Made by a program: the position numbers and the translations under genes
The notes under the pieces: generated by a model
Told to the model about the DNA's origin: nothing
Database searches by the model: none
What the model saw: only the letters and a program-made list of their open reading frames with translations
Shown here: positions 8,546 through 16,331 of the stretch, one piece after another
Numbering within the stretch: the first letter of the stretch is position 1
Layout: each line of letters begins with the position of its first letter
Virus record (IMG/VR): IMGVR_UViG_3300027861_000083
Location: 1 to 37,635 of that record
DNA length: 37,635 bases
Source: a virus
Reading direction: 5' to 3' (one strand)

Positions 8546-9115
8546 ATGAAAGTCTTAATAGCTTGCGAATACAGTGGAACGGTAAGAGATGCGTTCACCG
8601 AGTTAGGACATGAAGCTATGTCGTGTGATCTTCTTCCAACTGAAAAAACAGGACACCACTATGAGGGTGATGTGCGAGATGTTCTTGATTACCCGTGGGA
8701 CTTAATGATCGCTCATCCTCCTTGCACTCATCTCAGTGTATCCGGTGCGCGTCACTTTAAGGAAAAGCAATTAGACGGGAGACAACAGACAGCAGTTTCT
8801 TTCTTTATGAGTCTTGCACACGCTAACATCCCGATGATTGCTATTGAGAATCCGGTGTGTGTGATGTCCTCACTGTGGCGTAAGCCTGATCAAATCATCC
8901 AGCCTTGGCAGTATGGGCACGGAGAAACCAAATCCACCTGCTTGTGGTTAAAAGGTCTTCCAGATCTAACACCCACGGAAATCGTGGAGGGAAGAGAAGC
9001 GAGGATACACCGACTTCCCCCAAGTGAGGAGCGTTGGAAAATACGAAGTGAAACTTATCTAGGAATAGCCAAAGCAATGGCAAGTCAGTGGGGAAACGTG
9101 CTGACGTTACGTTAA
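8546..9115 (+). CDS. DNA methyltransferase-fold protein (cytosine methylase-like)
   Basis: Predicted 189 residues. MKVLIACEYSGTVRDAFTELGHEA followed by an acidic CDLLP strand end resembles the SAM-binding start of C5-cytosine methyltransferases, and IAHPPCTHLS sits where the catalytic PCQ loop is found. The family is common in phages and is often annotated as a DNA methylase, but it is shorter than true C5 methyltransferases and no clear target recognition domain is visible. It may modify phage DNA against restriction; the activity is unproven. ATG at 8546 is used, although a TTG lies one codon before. Confidence 0.65.
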   Translation: MKVLIACEYSGTVRDAFTELGHEAMSCDLLPTEKTGHHYEGDVRDVLDYPWDLMIAHPPCTHLSVSGARHFKEKQLDGRQQTAVSFFMSLAHANIPMIAIENPVCVMSSLWRKPDQIIQPWQYGHGETKSTCLWLKGLPDLTPTEIVEGREARIHRLPPSEERWKIRSETYLGIAKAMASQWGNVLTLR

Positions 9116-9135
9116 CAAAAAAAAAACAAAACATT

Positions 9136-9876
9136 ATGAGTAAGAAAATATACATCGACGGCGACATGCTTCTCTATCGGGCAGCGTTCTCAGCCGAAAA
9201 AGAAATCAAGTGGGATGATGACATCTTCACTGTTCACTCCGACTTCTCGGATCTCAAGGACTGTTTCATCATGGTCACTGACTGCATCAACGAGATCCTT
9301 ATGGTGGACGAGGAGGAAGGCGACAAGGTAACAATGGTCTTCTCAGATCGCTACACCTTCCGTCACGAGATCAACCCTCTTTACAAATCTCACAGGCGCG
9401 AGAAGAGAACTCCACTTGGCCTCGGTGCTTTACGGGACTGGGCTTGTGACACATGGGAAACCCAGCACGAGCAACGCTTGGAAGCCGATGATGTCCTTGG
9501 GATTATTGGAAGCGGTGAACCAGGTTCGATTATTGTTAGTGGAGACAAAGACTTCGCGACCGTGCCGTGCATCTGGTATAACTTCCTTAAGGACGAACTA
9601 CGCACCGTGACCTTGGAGGAAGCAGACAGACAGCACCTAGTCCAGACGCTCGCCGGCGATGCCACCGATGGATACTTTGGTGTTCCTCGGGTGGGCTTGA
9701 AGACTGCTGAAAAGCTCCTTGATAAAGAGGGAGCGGAGTGGCAGACTGTTGTTAATGCTTATGAGAAAGCCGGAATGGGGGAGGACGAAGCGTTGCTGAA
9801 TGCTCGCATGGCGTTCATCCTACGGGAAGGTTACTACGATAAAGACACAAAGGAGATAACACTATGGACACCGTAA
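9136..9876 (+). CDS. 5'-3' exonuclease (T7 gp6 / FEN-like)
   Basis: Predicted 246-residue metal-dependent nuclease. Features of the PIN/FEN fold: YIDGDMLLYRAAF at the N-terminus, HEINPLYKSHRREKR basic arch, EADDVLG acidic cluster, VSGDKDF and GDATDGYFGVPRVGLKTAEKLL, which is the helix-hairpin-helix-type DNA-binding loop. It should degrade host DNA and remove primers as T7 gp6 does. The ATG at 9136 starts MSKKIYIDGD; an in-frame upstream extension is unlikely because it would run into the previous gene. The leader is a run of about ten A residues. Confidence 0.92.
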   Translation: MSKKIYIDGDMLLYRAAFSAEKEIKWDDDIFTVHSDFSDLKDCFIMVTDCINEILMVDEEEGDKVTMVFSDRYTFRHEINPLYKSHRREKRTPLGLGALRDWACDTWETQHEQRLEADDVLGIIGSGEPGSIIVSGDKDFATVPCIWYNFLKDELRTVTLEEADRQHLVQTLAGDATDGYFGVPRVGLKTAEKLLDKEGAEWQTVVNAYEKAGMGEDEALLNARMAFILREGYYDKDTKEITLWTP

Positions 9877-10175
9877 CCACAAAAATTGAAGGAACCGCTG
9901 AGGAGCGCAAGATGATTCCCCTGTATCGGGGGTTGTTGTGTTATTTTCCAGACGCGCTCGTTGAAGTCGCCAAGCAATCCGTCAAAGGGAACCTCCAGCA
10001 TCACCCAGATTCCTTGGATATATGGTGGGATAAAAGCAAATCCAAGGATGAACTCGATGCCCTCCTCCGTCACATGCTTGAGGGTGATTGGGCTGCAATG
10101 GCATGGCGAGCTTTGGCTCATCTTCAAAGGCAGCTAGATGAACAGACCCATAATAGGACTGTTAACAATGAGTGA
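9864..10175 (+). CDS. DUF5664-like putative nucleotide diphosphohydrolase
   Basis: Predicted 103 residues. The order PLYRGLLCYFPDALVEVAKQSVKGN, WWDKSKSKDELDALLRHMLEG and AAMAWRALAHLQRQL fits a phage family annotated as DUF5664 or dATP/dGTP diphosphohydrolase-like, an all-alpha fold related in layout to MazG or HD-type nucleotide hydrolases. It may adjust the nucleotide pool during replication; this is inference. It overlaps the exonuclease end by 13 bases and is one of the few genes with a Shine-Dalgarno-like AAGGAG at a suitable distance, though that lies inside the upstream coding sequence. Confidence 0.6.
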   Translation: MDTVTTKIEGTAEERKMIPLYRGLLCYFPDALVEVAKQSVKGNLQHHPDSLDIWWDKSKSKDELDALLRHMLEGDWAAMAWRALAHLQRQLDEQTHNRTVNNE

Positions 10176-10368
10176 CTATATACCGCCTGTCTCTACAGAC
10201 TTGATTAAGTTCTTGGACGAACGTGTTCCAAGTAAGGATTTCTCCCCTAGCGATTCGCTTCGGGAGATTGACTTTTATGGGGGTAAGCGGGAACTCGTTA
10301 ACTTTCTAAAACGTCTTCACGACGACCAGCTAGCTAACCATCTAAAACCATTCCACCCAGAAGACTAA
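10168..10368 (+). CDS. Small conserved phage protein, unknown function
   Basis: Predicted 66 residues; start at 10168 overlaps the previous stop codon by eight bases (ATGAGTGA). The pattern TDLIKFLDERVP...DSLREIDFYGGKRELVNFLKRLHDDQ is familiar from small unnamed proteins of marine T7-like phages placed after the exonuclease. It is helical and charged with no membrane segment or signal. Function unknown; the location ties it to the replication operon. Confidence 0.65.
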   Translation: MSDYIPPVSTDLIKFLDERVPSKDFSPSDSLREIDFYGGKRELVNFLKRLHDDQLANHLKPFHPED

Positions 10369-10372
10369 AACC

Positions 10373-10570
10373 ATGTGCATGTCTGTTAAAACTCCCGAAC
10401 CACCGGAGCCTCCTGCGAGTCCTCCACCGCCTACTGCTATAGCTGAGACGGTTAAACCAAAAGATAAACCCTCCAAAGCCCAAGGGAAACCCAAGGGTGT
10501 GGCTAGTCTTGTTAAACGCCGCCCTGTCGTTGGTGGGTTAGGAATCTCCAAACAAACCTCTAACTACTAA
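10373..10570 (+). CDS. Small Pro/Lys-rich protein, gp7.3-like virion protein candidate
   Basis: Predicted 65 residues starting MCMS, then a proline stretch (TPEPPEPPASPPPPTAIAE), a Lys-rich linker and a C-terminal GGLGISKQTSNY. Its position just before the host-binding and portal genes and its disordered, Pro/Lys-rich nature recall T7 gp7.3, a small virion and adsorption protein. A second protein at 16533 also starts MCMS and ends in Asn-Tyr, so the two may be related. Function is inferred from position only. Confidence 0.55.
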   Translation: MCMSVKTPEPPEPPASPPPPTAIAETVKPKDKPSKAQGKPKGVASLVKRRPVVGGLGISKQTSNY

Positions 10571-10578
10571 ATTGTATT

Positions 10579-10911
10579 ATGGCACTCGTAACAACAGACA
10601 TCAACATCACCATCGCGGATTTAGGATCGGGCGGGACCGAAGGTTTCACATCCTCCACAACACCAGCGATCACTCCGCACAACGGGAAAACTAACGCATT
10701 CCTTGTATCGGGTGATTTTGCAGGGGGAACCGTAACACTTCAACACAAGATCGGAGATAATTATGTGGACATCGGACCAGACACAACATTAACTGCTAAT
10801 GGTGGTGGATTGTTTACCACTCCTGTTTCTGATCTAAAGGTATTAGTAACAGGAGCTGATGGTAGTCCATCTTTCGATGTCCAAGTGATCATCAAACCAA
10901 TCATCCTTTAA
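10579..10911 (+). CDS. Small beta-rich structural protein candidate
   Basis: Predicted 110 residues, rich in Thr, Gly and Val with alternating beta-strand patterns (NAFLVSGDFAGGTVTLQHKIGDNYVDIG, LKVLVTGADGSPSFDVQVIIKPI). It looks like a single beta-sandwich domain such as those of head decoration or fibre-associated proteins. It sits immediately before the repeat adhesin and may work with it in the virion. No catalytic motif, signal or membrane segment. Family not recognised. Confidence 0.55.
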   Translation: MALVTTDINITIADLGSGGTEGFTSSTTPAITPHNGKTNAFLVSGDFAGGTVTLQHKIGDNYVDIGPDTTLTANGGGLFTTPVSDLKVLVTGADGSPSFDVQVIIKPIIL

Positions 10912-10923
10912 GAGTATACCGGT

Positions 10924-13029
10924 ATGCGGAAGAATAGACGAACTGACGAAAAGCTCTCCCTTCGCTTAGGGACGCTCGTCCCAACACAAGGGTTTACCCA
11001 ATCTTTGACGAGATCGTTGACTTCCGGGGTCACTAGCACAGCAGGATTTGACCCGCTTTCCCTCAACCCAGCCTTCTGGTTTGACATGGATGTCTCTATG
11101 CTGGCGGCGGGTGATGTGGCAGCGGAAGAAGCTGATCTAGTCGCAACATTGGAAAACAAAGTGAGCGGAGGGGGCGACGCGACCCAGACCACAGCAAGCA
11201 AGCAAGCTGTCGCGAAGATCCCCACAGACGGAAGCCAACCGTATCTCTTGATGGATCTTGTAGACGATGAGTATGAGTTCACAACGGATTCAGCTGTCAA
11301 CGGAACCATCGTCGTGGCAACACTTGAGGGAACCTACAGTGCAAACATCTCCCTTAATGCATCTACGCAATACGACCTGCAAGCGCGGGGTGTGTCAGCA
11401 AGCCCTGATTACGGCTTCTTGAAGAATGTTATCGGCTACCTTATCACGCCTTCGCAGTTGAGCGACTCTGAGATAACAAACATCGAAGCGTATTTTGTCG
11501 ATAAAGGGGCAGCAGCGAGGAGCGCATTTGGGAGTGTTACGGACTTCTCTCTCGCATGGTTTAACTGCAACTCCCTCACATCCTTTCCGTTGCTTGATAC
11601 TTCATCGGGGACGAGCTTCAGTAACACATGGTTTAGCTGCTCATCCCTCACATCCTTCCCCTTAATCAACACTTCATCAGGGACGAACTTCACCTACGCA
11701 TGGTATAGCTGCTCCTCCCTCACATCCTTTCCATTGATCAACACTTCATCGGGGACGACCTTCGACAACGCATGGCGCAACTGTAACTCTCTCACATCCT
11801 TTCCGTTGATCAACACTTCATCAGGGACAAACTTCACCCAAACATGGTATAACTGCACCTCACTCACCTCCTTTCCCTTGATCGACACCTCATCGGGGGA
11901 GAACTTCAGTAACACATGGCGGGACTGCTCTTCATTGACATCATTCCCGCTGATTGATGTTTCATCAACTAGCCTTGACTACACATGGTCAGGTTGCACC
12001 TCTCTCGCATCCTTCCCCTTGATAGACACATCGTCAGTGACGAGTTTCGGTGGAGCATGGCAGTATTGCTCCTCGCTCACATCCTTTCCGCTCATTGACA
12101 CCACACTAGGCACTAACTTCGGTTTTACATGGCGTAACTGTACCTCTCTCACATCATTTCCCCTGATCAACACTTCATTAGGGACGAACTTCACCTACGC
12201 ATGGAATGGCTGCTCATCCCTCACATCCTTCCCCTCAATCAACACTTCATCAGGGACGACCTTCTCCGTCGCATGGTATAACTGCTCCTCCCTCACATCC
12301 TTTCCTTTGATCGATACTTCATCAGGGACGAACTTCGCTTACGCATGGTATAACTGCTCCTCACTCACATCATTTCCCTTGCTTGATACTTCATTAGGGA
12401 CGAACTTCAGCCAAACATGGCGTAACTGCACCTCTCTCACATCCTTTCCGCTGATTAACACCTCTTCGGGGACGAACTTCACTGAAGCATGGTATGACTG
12501 CAATTCACTAACCTCTTTTCCCGCTATCGATACTTCATTAGGGACGAACTTCATTAACGCATGGCGTGACTGCAACACACTTACATCCTTCCCTCCTCTT
12601 GATTTTAGTAAAGCTACAGATATGCTCGCTACATGGTTAGGCTGCTCGTCTCTCACCTCCTTCCCTCTGGTCGATACTTCATTAGTAAGGAGATTTGGAT
12701 ATGCGTGGCATAATTGCTACAGCCTTACCACCTTCCCATCAGGATTCTTTGATAGCTGGTCTCCCGCTTCTGTAAACAGCGCAGTCTTCAACCTGACATG
12801 GGACGGCTGCACATCCCTTACCGCTCAGTCAGTTGAGAACATCCTCACCTCCATCGACACCAGCGGAGTCTACGGAACAGATACAGGGGCAAGCGGAGGC
12901 ACTCAGCTAACAGACAATACCATCGACATCGACTATGATGGAACCACGTTGTCATCCGCAACCTCCACGGCAATCACCAGTCTCAAATCTAAGAATTGGG
13001 CCATCTCAATTAACTCAGTAATCCAGTAA
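10924..13029 (+). CDS. BspA-like (DUF285-type) repeat surface protein, likely host-binding
   Basis: Predicted 701 residues. Residues 1-215 form a unique N-terminal region, including FDPLSLNPAFWFDMD. Residues 217-599 are sixteen near-identical units of 24 residues (one of 23) with consensus SLTSFPLIDTSSGTNF..AW.NC, then a degenerate unit and a C-terminal cap. The Trp, Cys and SLTSFP positions are fixed, whereas the two or three residues before the Trp and the one after it vary. This fits the bacterial surface 26-residue repeat / DUF285 leucine-rich-like solenoid. Its place between replication and portal genes is where some marine podoviruses carry accessory virion proteins; receptor binding is inference. 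Confidence 0.8.
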   Translation: MRKNRRTDEKLSLRLGTLVPTQGFTQSLTRSLTSGVTSTAGFDPLSLNPAFWFDMDVSMLAAGDVAAEEADLVATLENKVSGGGDATQTTASKQAVAKIPTDGSQPYLLMDLVDDEYEFTTDSAVNGTIVVATLEGTYSANISLNASTQYDLQARGVSASPDYGFLKNVIGYLITPSQLSDSEITNIEAYFVDKGAAARSAFGSVTDFSLAWFNCNSLTSFPLLDTSSGTSFSNTWFSCSSLTSFPLINTSSGTNFTYAWYSCSSLTSFPLINTSSGTTFDNAWRNCNSLTSFPLINTSSGTNFTQTWYNCTSLTSFPLIDTSSGENFSNTWRDCSSLTSFPLIDVSSTSLDYTWSGCTSLASFPLIDTSSVTSFGGAWQYCSSLTSFPLIDTTLGTNFGFTWRNCTSLTSFPLINTSLGTNFTYAWNGCSSLTSFPSINTSSGTTFSVAWYNCSSLTSFPLIDTSSGTNFAYAWYNCSSLTSFPLLDTSLGTNFSQTWRNCTSLTSFPLINTSSGTNFTEAWYDCNSLTSFPAIDTSLGTNFINAWRDCNTLTSFPPLDFSKATDMLATWLGCSSLTSFPLVDTSLVRRFGYAWHNCYSLTTFPSGFFDSWSPASVNSAVFNLTWDGCTSLTAQSVENILTSIDTSGVYGTDTGASGGTQLTDNTIDIDYDGTTLSSATSTAITSLKSKNWAISINSVIQ
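11572..12720 (+). repeat. Sixteen coding repeats of 72 bp
   Basis: Fifteen 72-bp units and one 69-bp unit (the sixth) in frame within the surface protein, 1149 bp in total. The units are close to each other at the DNA level, with shared ACTTCATC(A/G)GGGACGA and CTCACATCCTT blocks. Such an array invites gain or loss of units by recombination. It also creates several long antisense ORFs that are artefacts. Confidence 0.92.
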
Positions 13030-13030
13030 C

Positions 13031-13447
13031 ATGCCCGACGAAGACTACAGCGACGAACCACTCACTGAACTTGAACAGAATCAGTTGGACACCGGATGGT
13101 TATTTTTCCTTGCCTTACCGGAAGCCTACCCCGCCCTCTCTGGCTACGTTGACGAGAGCAGAGGTTACCCCATCGGCGGTGCTAAAGCCTCCACCCTGCG
13201 CGGTCTACCCCCAGCCGAGGATCTCCAAGTGGCTAACGACGAAAGTGGTCGGCTAATGCTACGTCTTGAGACATGGAGAGTGACCTCGGATGACCTTGCT
13301 GCCCTCCAGCCTTACATTGAGCAAGGAGTTCTGTCCATCGTGACCGAACAAGAATGGCTCGCGTTGGAACCCGAAGACGAAGACCTGTTGCCTGACCTTG
13401 ACGACCTGTTGCCTGACCTTGACGACCTTGAACCAATCACACCATAA
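13031..13447 (+). CDS. Acidic protein upstream of the portal, unknown function
   Basis: Predicted 138 residues, one base after the repeat protein, ending in a TAATG overlap with the portal gene, which suggests coupled translation. The body has no known motif (WLFFLALPEAYPALSGYVDESRGYPIGGAKASTLRGLPP). The C-terminus is strongly acidic and contains a perfect 21-bp tandem duplication (13382-13423) encoding DLLPDLD twice. It may be a virion or assembly accessory factor. The family is not recognised. Confidence 0.6.
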   Translation: MPDEDYSDEPLTELEQNQLDTGWLFFLALPEAYPALSGYVDESRGYPIGGAKASTLRGLPPAEDLQVANDESGRLMLRLETWRVTSDDLAALQPYIEQGVLSIVTEQEWLALEPEDEDLLPDLDDLLPDLDDLEPITP

Positions 13448-15003
13448 TGATGACCGAAACCGCCCAACAAACATACACCCGCCTTGAGGGGGACCGTTAT
13501 CAATACCTTGATCGCGCACGGGCTTGCTCTAAGCTGACCCTTCCGTATGTCATGCCCGAGGAAGGCTTCGGTCCACACAGTCGCCTTGATACTCCCTTCA
13601 GTGGTGTTGGTTCACGTGGTGTTAACAATCTTTCATCGAAGCTGCTCTTAGCTTTGCTTCCCCCTAATGCTCCCTTCTTTCGCCTACAGGCTGACCAGCG
13701 TAAGCTAGCAGAAGAGGAGACCCCACCAGAACTCTTAAGTGAGATCGAATCATCCCTGCAAGCCCTTGAAGGTTTGGTTATGGATGAGGTAAGCCTCGGA
13801 GCCTACCGTGTAACAATCCACGAAGCTCTCAAGCACTTGATCATCACCGGCAACGCCCTCCTGTATCTACCGGACAGCGGAGGACTCCGTGTGTTCCACC
13901 TTGATAGGTTTGTTGTTGAAAGAGACCCGATGGGGAACCTCCTTAAGATCGCTACAAAGGAAACCCTTGCATTCTCTACGCTTCCTGAAGAAGTCCAAGC
14001 GGCTCTTGTCCAAGGCGACCCCAACCTCGACACCGCCGAAAGCAAGCTCGATCTCTACACCTCATGCTGCCTGATCAAAGGATCGTGGCACATACGCCAA
14101 GACGTTAATGGTGTTAACATTCCTGGTGCTGGGGGTAAGGTTCCCAAGGATCGCAATCCGTTCATCCCCTTGCGTCTTTCTAGGATTGACGGGGAGGCAT
14201 ACGGGCGTGGGTTCGTTGAGGAATACCTCGGTGACATCCAGAGTCTTGAAGCGTTGACCAGAGCGATTGTCGAAGGATCAGCCGCAGCAGCCAAGGTGTT
14301 ATTCCTTGTGAACCCCAACGGGACTACCCGCGCACGGACGCTGGCTGAAAGCCCCAACGGTGCGATTGTTCAAGGGAATGCAGCGGATGTCAGCACCTTA
14401 CAGCTTGGTAAGTTCAACGACTTCCGCACGGCTCAAGTCACAGTAGAAGCCATCAAAGACCGTCTCGGTGGAGCTTTCCTTCTGACATCCGGTGTGGTGC
14501 GACAGGCTGAACGTGTTACCGCAGAGGAGATCCGAATGCTTTCACAAGAGCTAGAGACTTCCCTTGGAGGTATGTATAGCCTCCTTGCCAGTGAGATGCA
14601 GTTGCCCTTGGTGACACGCATTATGATGGTGATGCAGAAGAAGAAGACGCTTCCTAAGCTTCCTAAAGACCTCGTGAAGCCTGTGATTGTTACAGGTGTA
14701 GAGGCTCTTGGTCGTGGTAACGATCTCTCTAAGCTTGACCTGTTCCTTGCTGGTGCTGCCCAAGTGGTTGGCCCACAGGCTATTGGACAGTTTGTTAATG
14801 TTGAAGACTACTTTAAAAGACGCGCTACGGCTCTCGGCATCAAGACTGAGGGACTCATCAAGAGTTCTGAACAGATGCAACAGGAGCAACAGATGGCGCA
14901 AATGCAAGCTCTCAGTGAGAAGCTCGGCCCCGCTGGCATTAAAGCCTTGAACGATCAGTCGTTAGCGGGTAACATGCCGGAGGTTGAACCACCTGAACAG
15001 TAA
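13447..15003 (+). CDS. Portal / head-tail connector protein (T7 gp8-like)
   Basis: Predicted 518 residues (T7 gp8 is 536). Family features include the early LTLPYVMPEEGF segment, GVNNLSSKLLLALLPPNAPFFRL, ALKHLIITGNALLYLP, NPFIPLRLSRIDGEAYGRGFVEEYLGDIQSLEAL, and GGAFLLTSGVVRQAERVTAEEIRMLSQELE; the C-terminus is Gln/Met-rich. The dodecameric portal joins head and tail and is the DNA channel. The start is ATG at 13447, overlapping the previous stop; a second ATG follows directly. Confidence 0.96.
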   Translation: MMTETAQQTYTRLEGDRYQYLDRARACSKLTLPYVMPEEGFGPHSRLDTPFSGVGSRGVNNLSSKLLLALLPPNAPFFRLQADQRKLAEEETPPELLSEIESSLQALEGLVMDEVSLGAYRVTIHEALKHLIITGNALLYLPDSGGLRVFHLDRFVVERDPMGNLLKIATKETLAFSTLPEEVQAALVQGDPNLDTAESKLDLYTSCCLIKGSWHIRQDVNGVNIPGAGGKVPKDRNPFIPLRLSRIDGEAYGRGFVEEYLGDIQSLEALTRAIVEGSAAAAKVLFLVNPNGTTRARTLAESPNGAIVQGNAADVSTLQLGKFNDFRTAQVTVEAIKDRLGGAFLLTSGVVRQAERVTAEEIRMLSQELETSLGGMYSLLASEMQLPLVTRIMMVMQKKKTLPKLPKDLVKPVIVTGVEALGRGNDLSKLDLFLAGAAQVVGPQAIGQFVNVEDYFKRRATALGIKTEGLIKSSEQMQQEQQMAQMQALSEKLGPAGIKALNDQSLAGNMPEVEPPEQ

Positions 15004-15788
15004 TGGAATCCGTAACATACAACGACCCAACTCCCGAGGAGAACATCTCTTTGGAGCAGCAAGCCGCAATGCAAGAGGAAGCGCAAGAACAGCGTGACCA
15101 ACAGCAGCAGCCACAACAACCCGAGGAAACCCCAACGGAAACACCACCGGAACGCCCTGAGTGGCTCCCCGAGAAGTTTGATACCCCAGAGTCTATGGCT
15201 GAAGCCTACGGACAACTGGAACAACGCTTCCACGAAAATAACAACAACAACGAACAGTCCGAAGACAACTCGGAGGAAGCTGAAGCGGCACCCGCAATGG
15301 GTGAGGCCGTAACAGCAGCATCTGACGAATACTACGAGACTGGGACGTTATCCGATGCAGCCTACCAGAGTCTTGAAGAAGCTGGCTTAAGCAGGGATGT
15401 TGTTGATACCTATGTCCAAGGTTTCGAGGCACTTCAAACCCAACAACAAGAGTCTCTTCAAGCGGAGATTGGTGGACCAGATAATTATGACGCTATGTCC
15501 GATTGGGCATCCACCGCTCTCACCGACCAAGAACAAAAGGTCTACAACAACACCGTAGAGAGTGGAGACCGAGATGCTGCTGCGATGGCTATTCGTGGTC
15601 TCTATGCTCGCTACGTTGCTGACGGAGGAGATCCGGTATCTCTTGTCCAAGGAGGCACTTCTGGTAACGCTCTTGCCGTTCCCTTTGGATCTAGCTACGA
15701 GATGACTCAAGCTATGTCTGATCCTCGTTACGACAACGACGAAGGTTTCCGTAAAAGCGTTGAAGCTCGCATTTCCGTAACTCCTTAA
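15003..15788 (+). CDS. Scaffolding / capsid assembly protein (T7 gp9-like)
   Basis: Predicted 261 residues, highly acidic and Gln-, Glu- and Asn-rich in the first 105 residues, with the motif RPEWLPEKFDTPESMAEAYGQLEQRF that marks podovirus scaffolding proteins. The central and C-terminal parts are helical (SLEEAGLSRDVVDTYVQGFEAL, VRISVTP-like end). It directs capsid assembly and leaves the mature head. Start and portal stop overlap as TAATG. Confidence 0.93.
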   Translation: MESVTYNDPTPEENISLEQQAAMQEEAQEQRDQQQQPQQPEETPTETPPERPEWLPEKFDTPESMAEAYGQLEQRFHENNNNNEQSEDNSEEAEAAPAMGEAVTAASDEYYETGTLSDAAYQSLEEAGLSRDVVDTYVQGFEALQTQQQESLQAEIGGPDNYDAMSDWASTALTDQEQKVYNNTVESGDRDAAAMAIRGLYARYVADGGDPVSLVQGGTSGNALAVPFGSSYEMTQAMSDPRYDNDEGFRKSVEARISVTP

Positions 15789-15801
15789 CCCCCACAACAA
15801 T

Positions 15802-15987
15802 ATGTCTAACATCATTAACTACATCCTGGAGAACTCTACACAACTCATCGGGATTGCTACCGCCATCGTGACAGCCGCTAGTGCTATCGCTGCGTTAACT
15901 CCTACACCCACAGATGACACTTGGGTTGGTAAAGCTTATCGCATCGTTGACTGGCTTGCGCTGAACATCGGGCGAGCAAAGGACTAA
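15802..15987 (+). CDS. Small one-span membrane protein, holin-like candidate
   Basis: Predicted 61 residues with one hydrophobic helix (about residues 12-32, LIGIATAIVTAASAIAALTP) and a conserved-looking tail TPTDDTWVGKAYRIVDWLALNIGRAKD. Proteins of this shape are common next to scaffold or capsid genes in podoviruses and are sometimes called holins. It precedes two genes that look like a spanin pair, which supports a membrane or lysis role, but a second holin candidate exists at 31198. Function not proven. Confidence 0.6.
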   Translation: MSNIINYILENSTQLIGIATAIVTAASAIAALTPTPTDDTWVGKAYRIVDWLALNIGRAKD

Positions 15988-15998
15988 CACTTATAGCC

Positions 15999-16331
15999 GT
16001 GAAGCTGTCTCTACTACTCATAAAACTACTTATCTCATTCCCAAAAGTAGCAGAGGCACTTCGCGGTCTTTTAGACAGCTATGAAGAAGAGTTATACCGT
16101 CGTAGGCATAGCGACATGCGTGATGTTATTGATGACTGGATGCGCTCCGACTCTTCGTCCGACAAGGCTCCCCGAGTTTTTAGAGAAGCTGGATCAACAT
16201 CAGTTCAGTCTCGAAGAGAAAAGAACATTGGGGGAGATACTTCACTACATCAACGACCTAGAGAACGATGCCCAGTAAACGAAAAGGATTGTCCCTTAGA
16301 AAAGAACACAAGTCCGAAAAAGGAGGACTGA
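15999..16331 (+). CDS. Small protein with N-terminal hydrophobic helix, possible i-spanin
   Basis: Predicted 110 residues from a GTG start at 15999. The N-terminus MKLSLLLIKLLISFPKVAEAL could be a membrane anchor or an amphipathic helix, followed by LLDSYEEELYRRRHSDMRDVIDDW. Similar short proteins occur in marine T7-like phages. A lipoprotein gene lies entirely inside it in the +1 frame, the classic nested Rz/Rz1 arrangement, so an inner-membrane spanin is possible. Against this, the long coiled coil of Rz is missing and residues after about 65 have a low-information, basic composition. The end overlaps the next gene. Confidence 0.5.
   Translation: MKLSLLLIKLLISFPKVAEALRGLLDSYEEELYRRRHSDMRDVIDDWMRSDSSSDKAPRVFREAGSTSVQSRREKNIGGDTSLHQRPRERCPVNEKDCPLEKNTSPKKED
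16081..16278 (+). CDS. Lipoprotein, outer-membrane spanin candidate
   Basis: Predicted 65 residues. The first 21 form a lipoprotein signal: two Lys, a hydrophobic core and a lipobox MTGC with Cys21. The mature part is short, has Pro residues (APTLRPTRLP) and then a helix (EKLDQHQFSLEEKRTLGEIL). This is the size and form of Rz1-like o-spanins, which join the outer membrane to an i-spanin for the last step of lysis in Gram-negative hosts. It is nested in a different frame of the gene at 15999. The signal peptide is convincing; the spanin role is inferred. Confidence 0.65.
   Translation: MKKSYTVVGIATCVMLLMTGCAPTLRPTRLPEFLEKLDQHQFSLEEKRTLGEILHYINDLENDAQ

Noticed and set aside
11436-12656. Several antisense ORFs over the repeat protein
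   Set aside because: They arise because the 72-bp units keep the same antisense frame open; composition is a repeat echo of the plus-strand protein.
10924-13029. Diversity-generating retroelement target
   Set aside because: No reverse transcriptase gene or template repeat is in the window.
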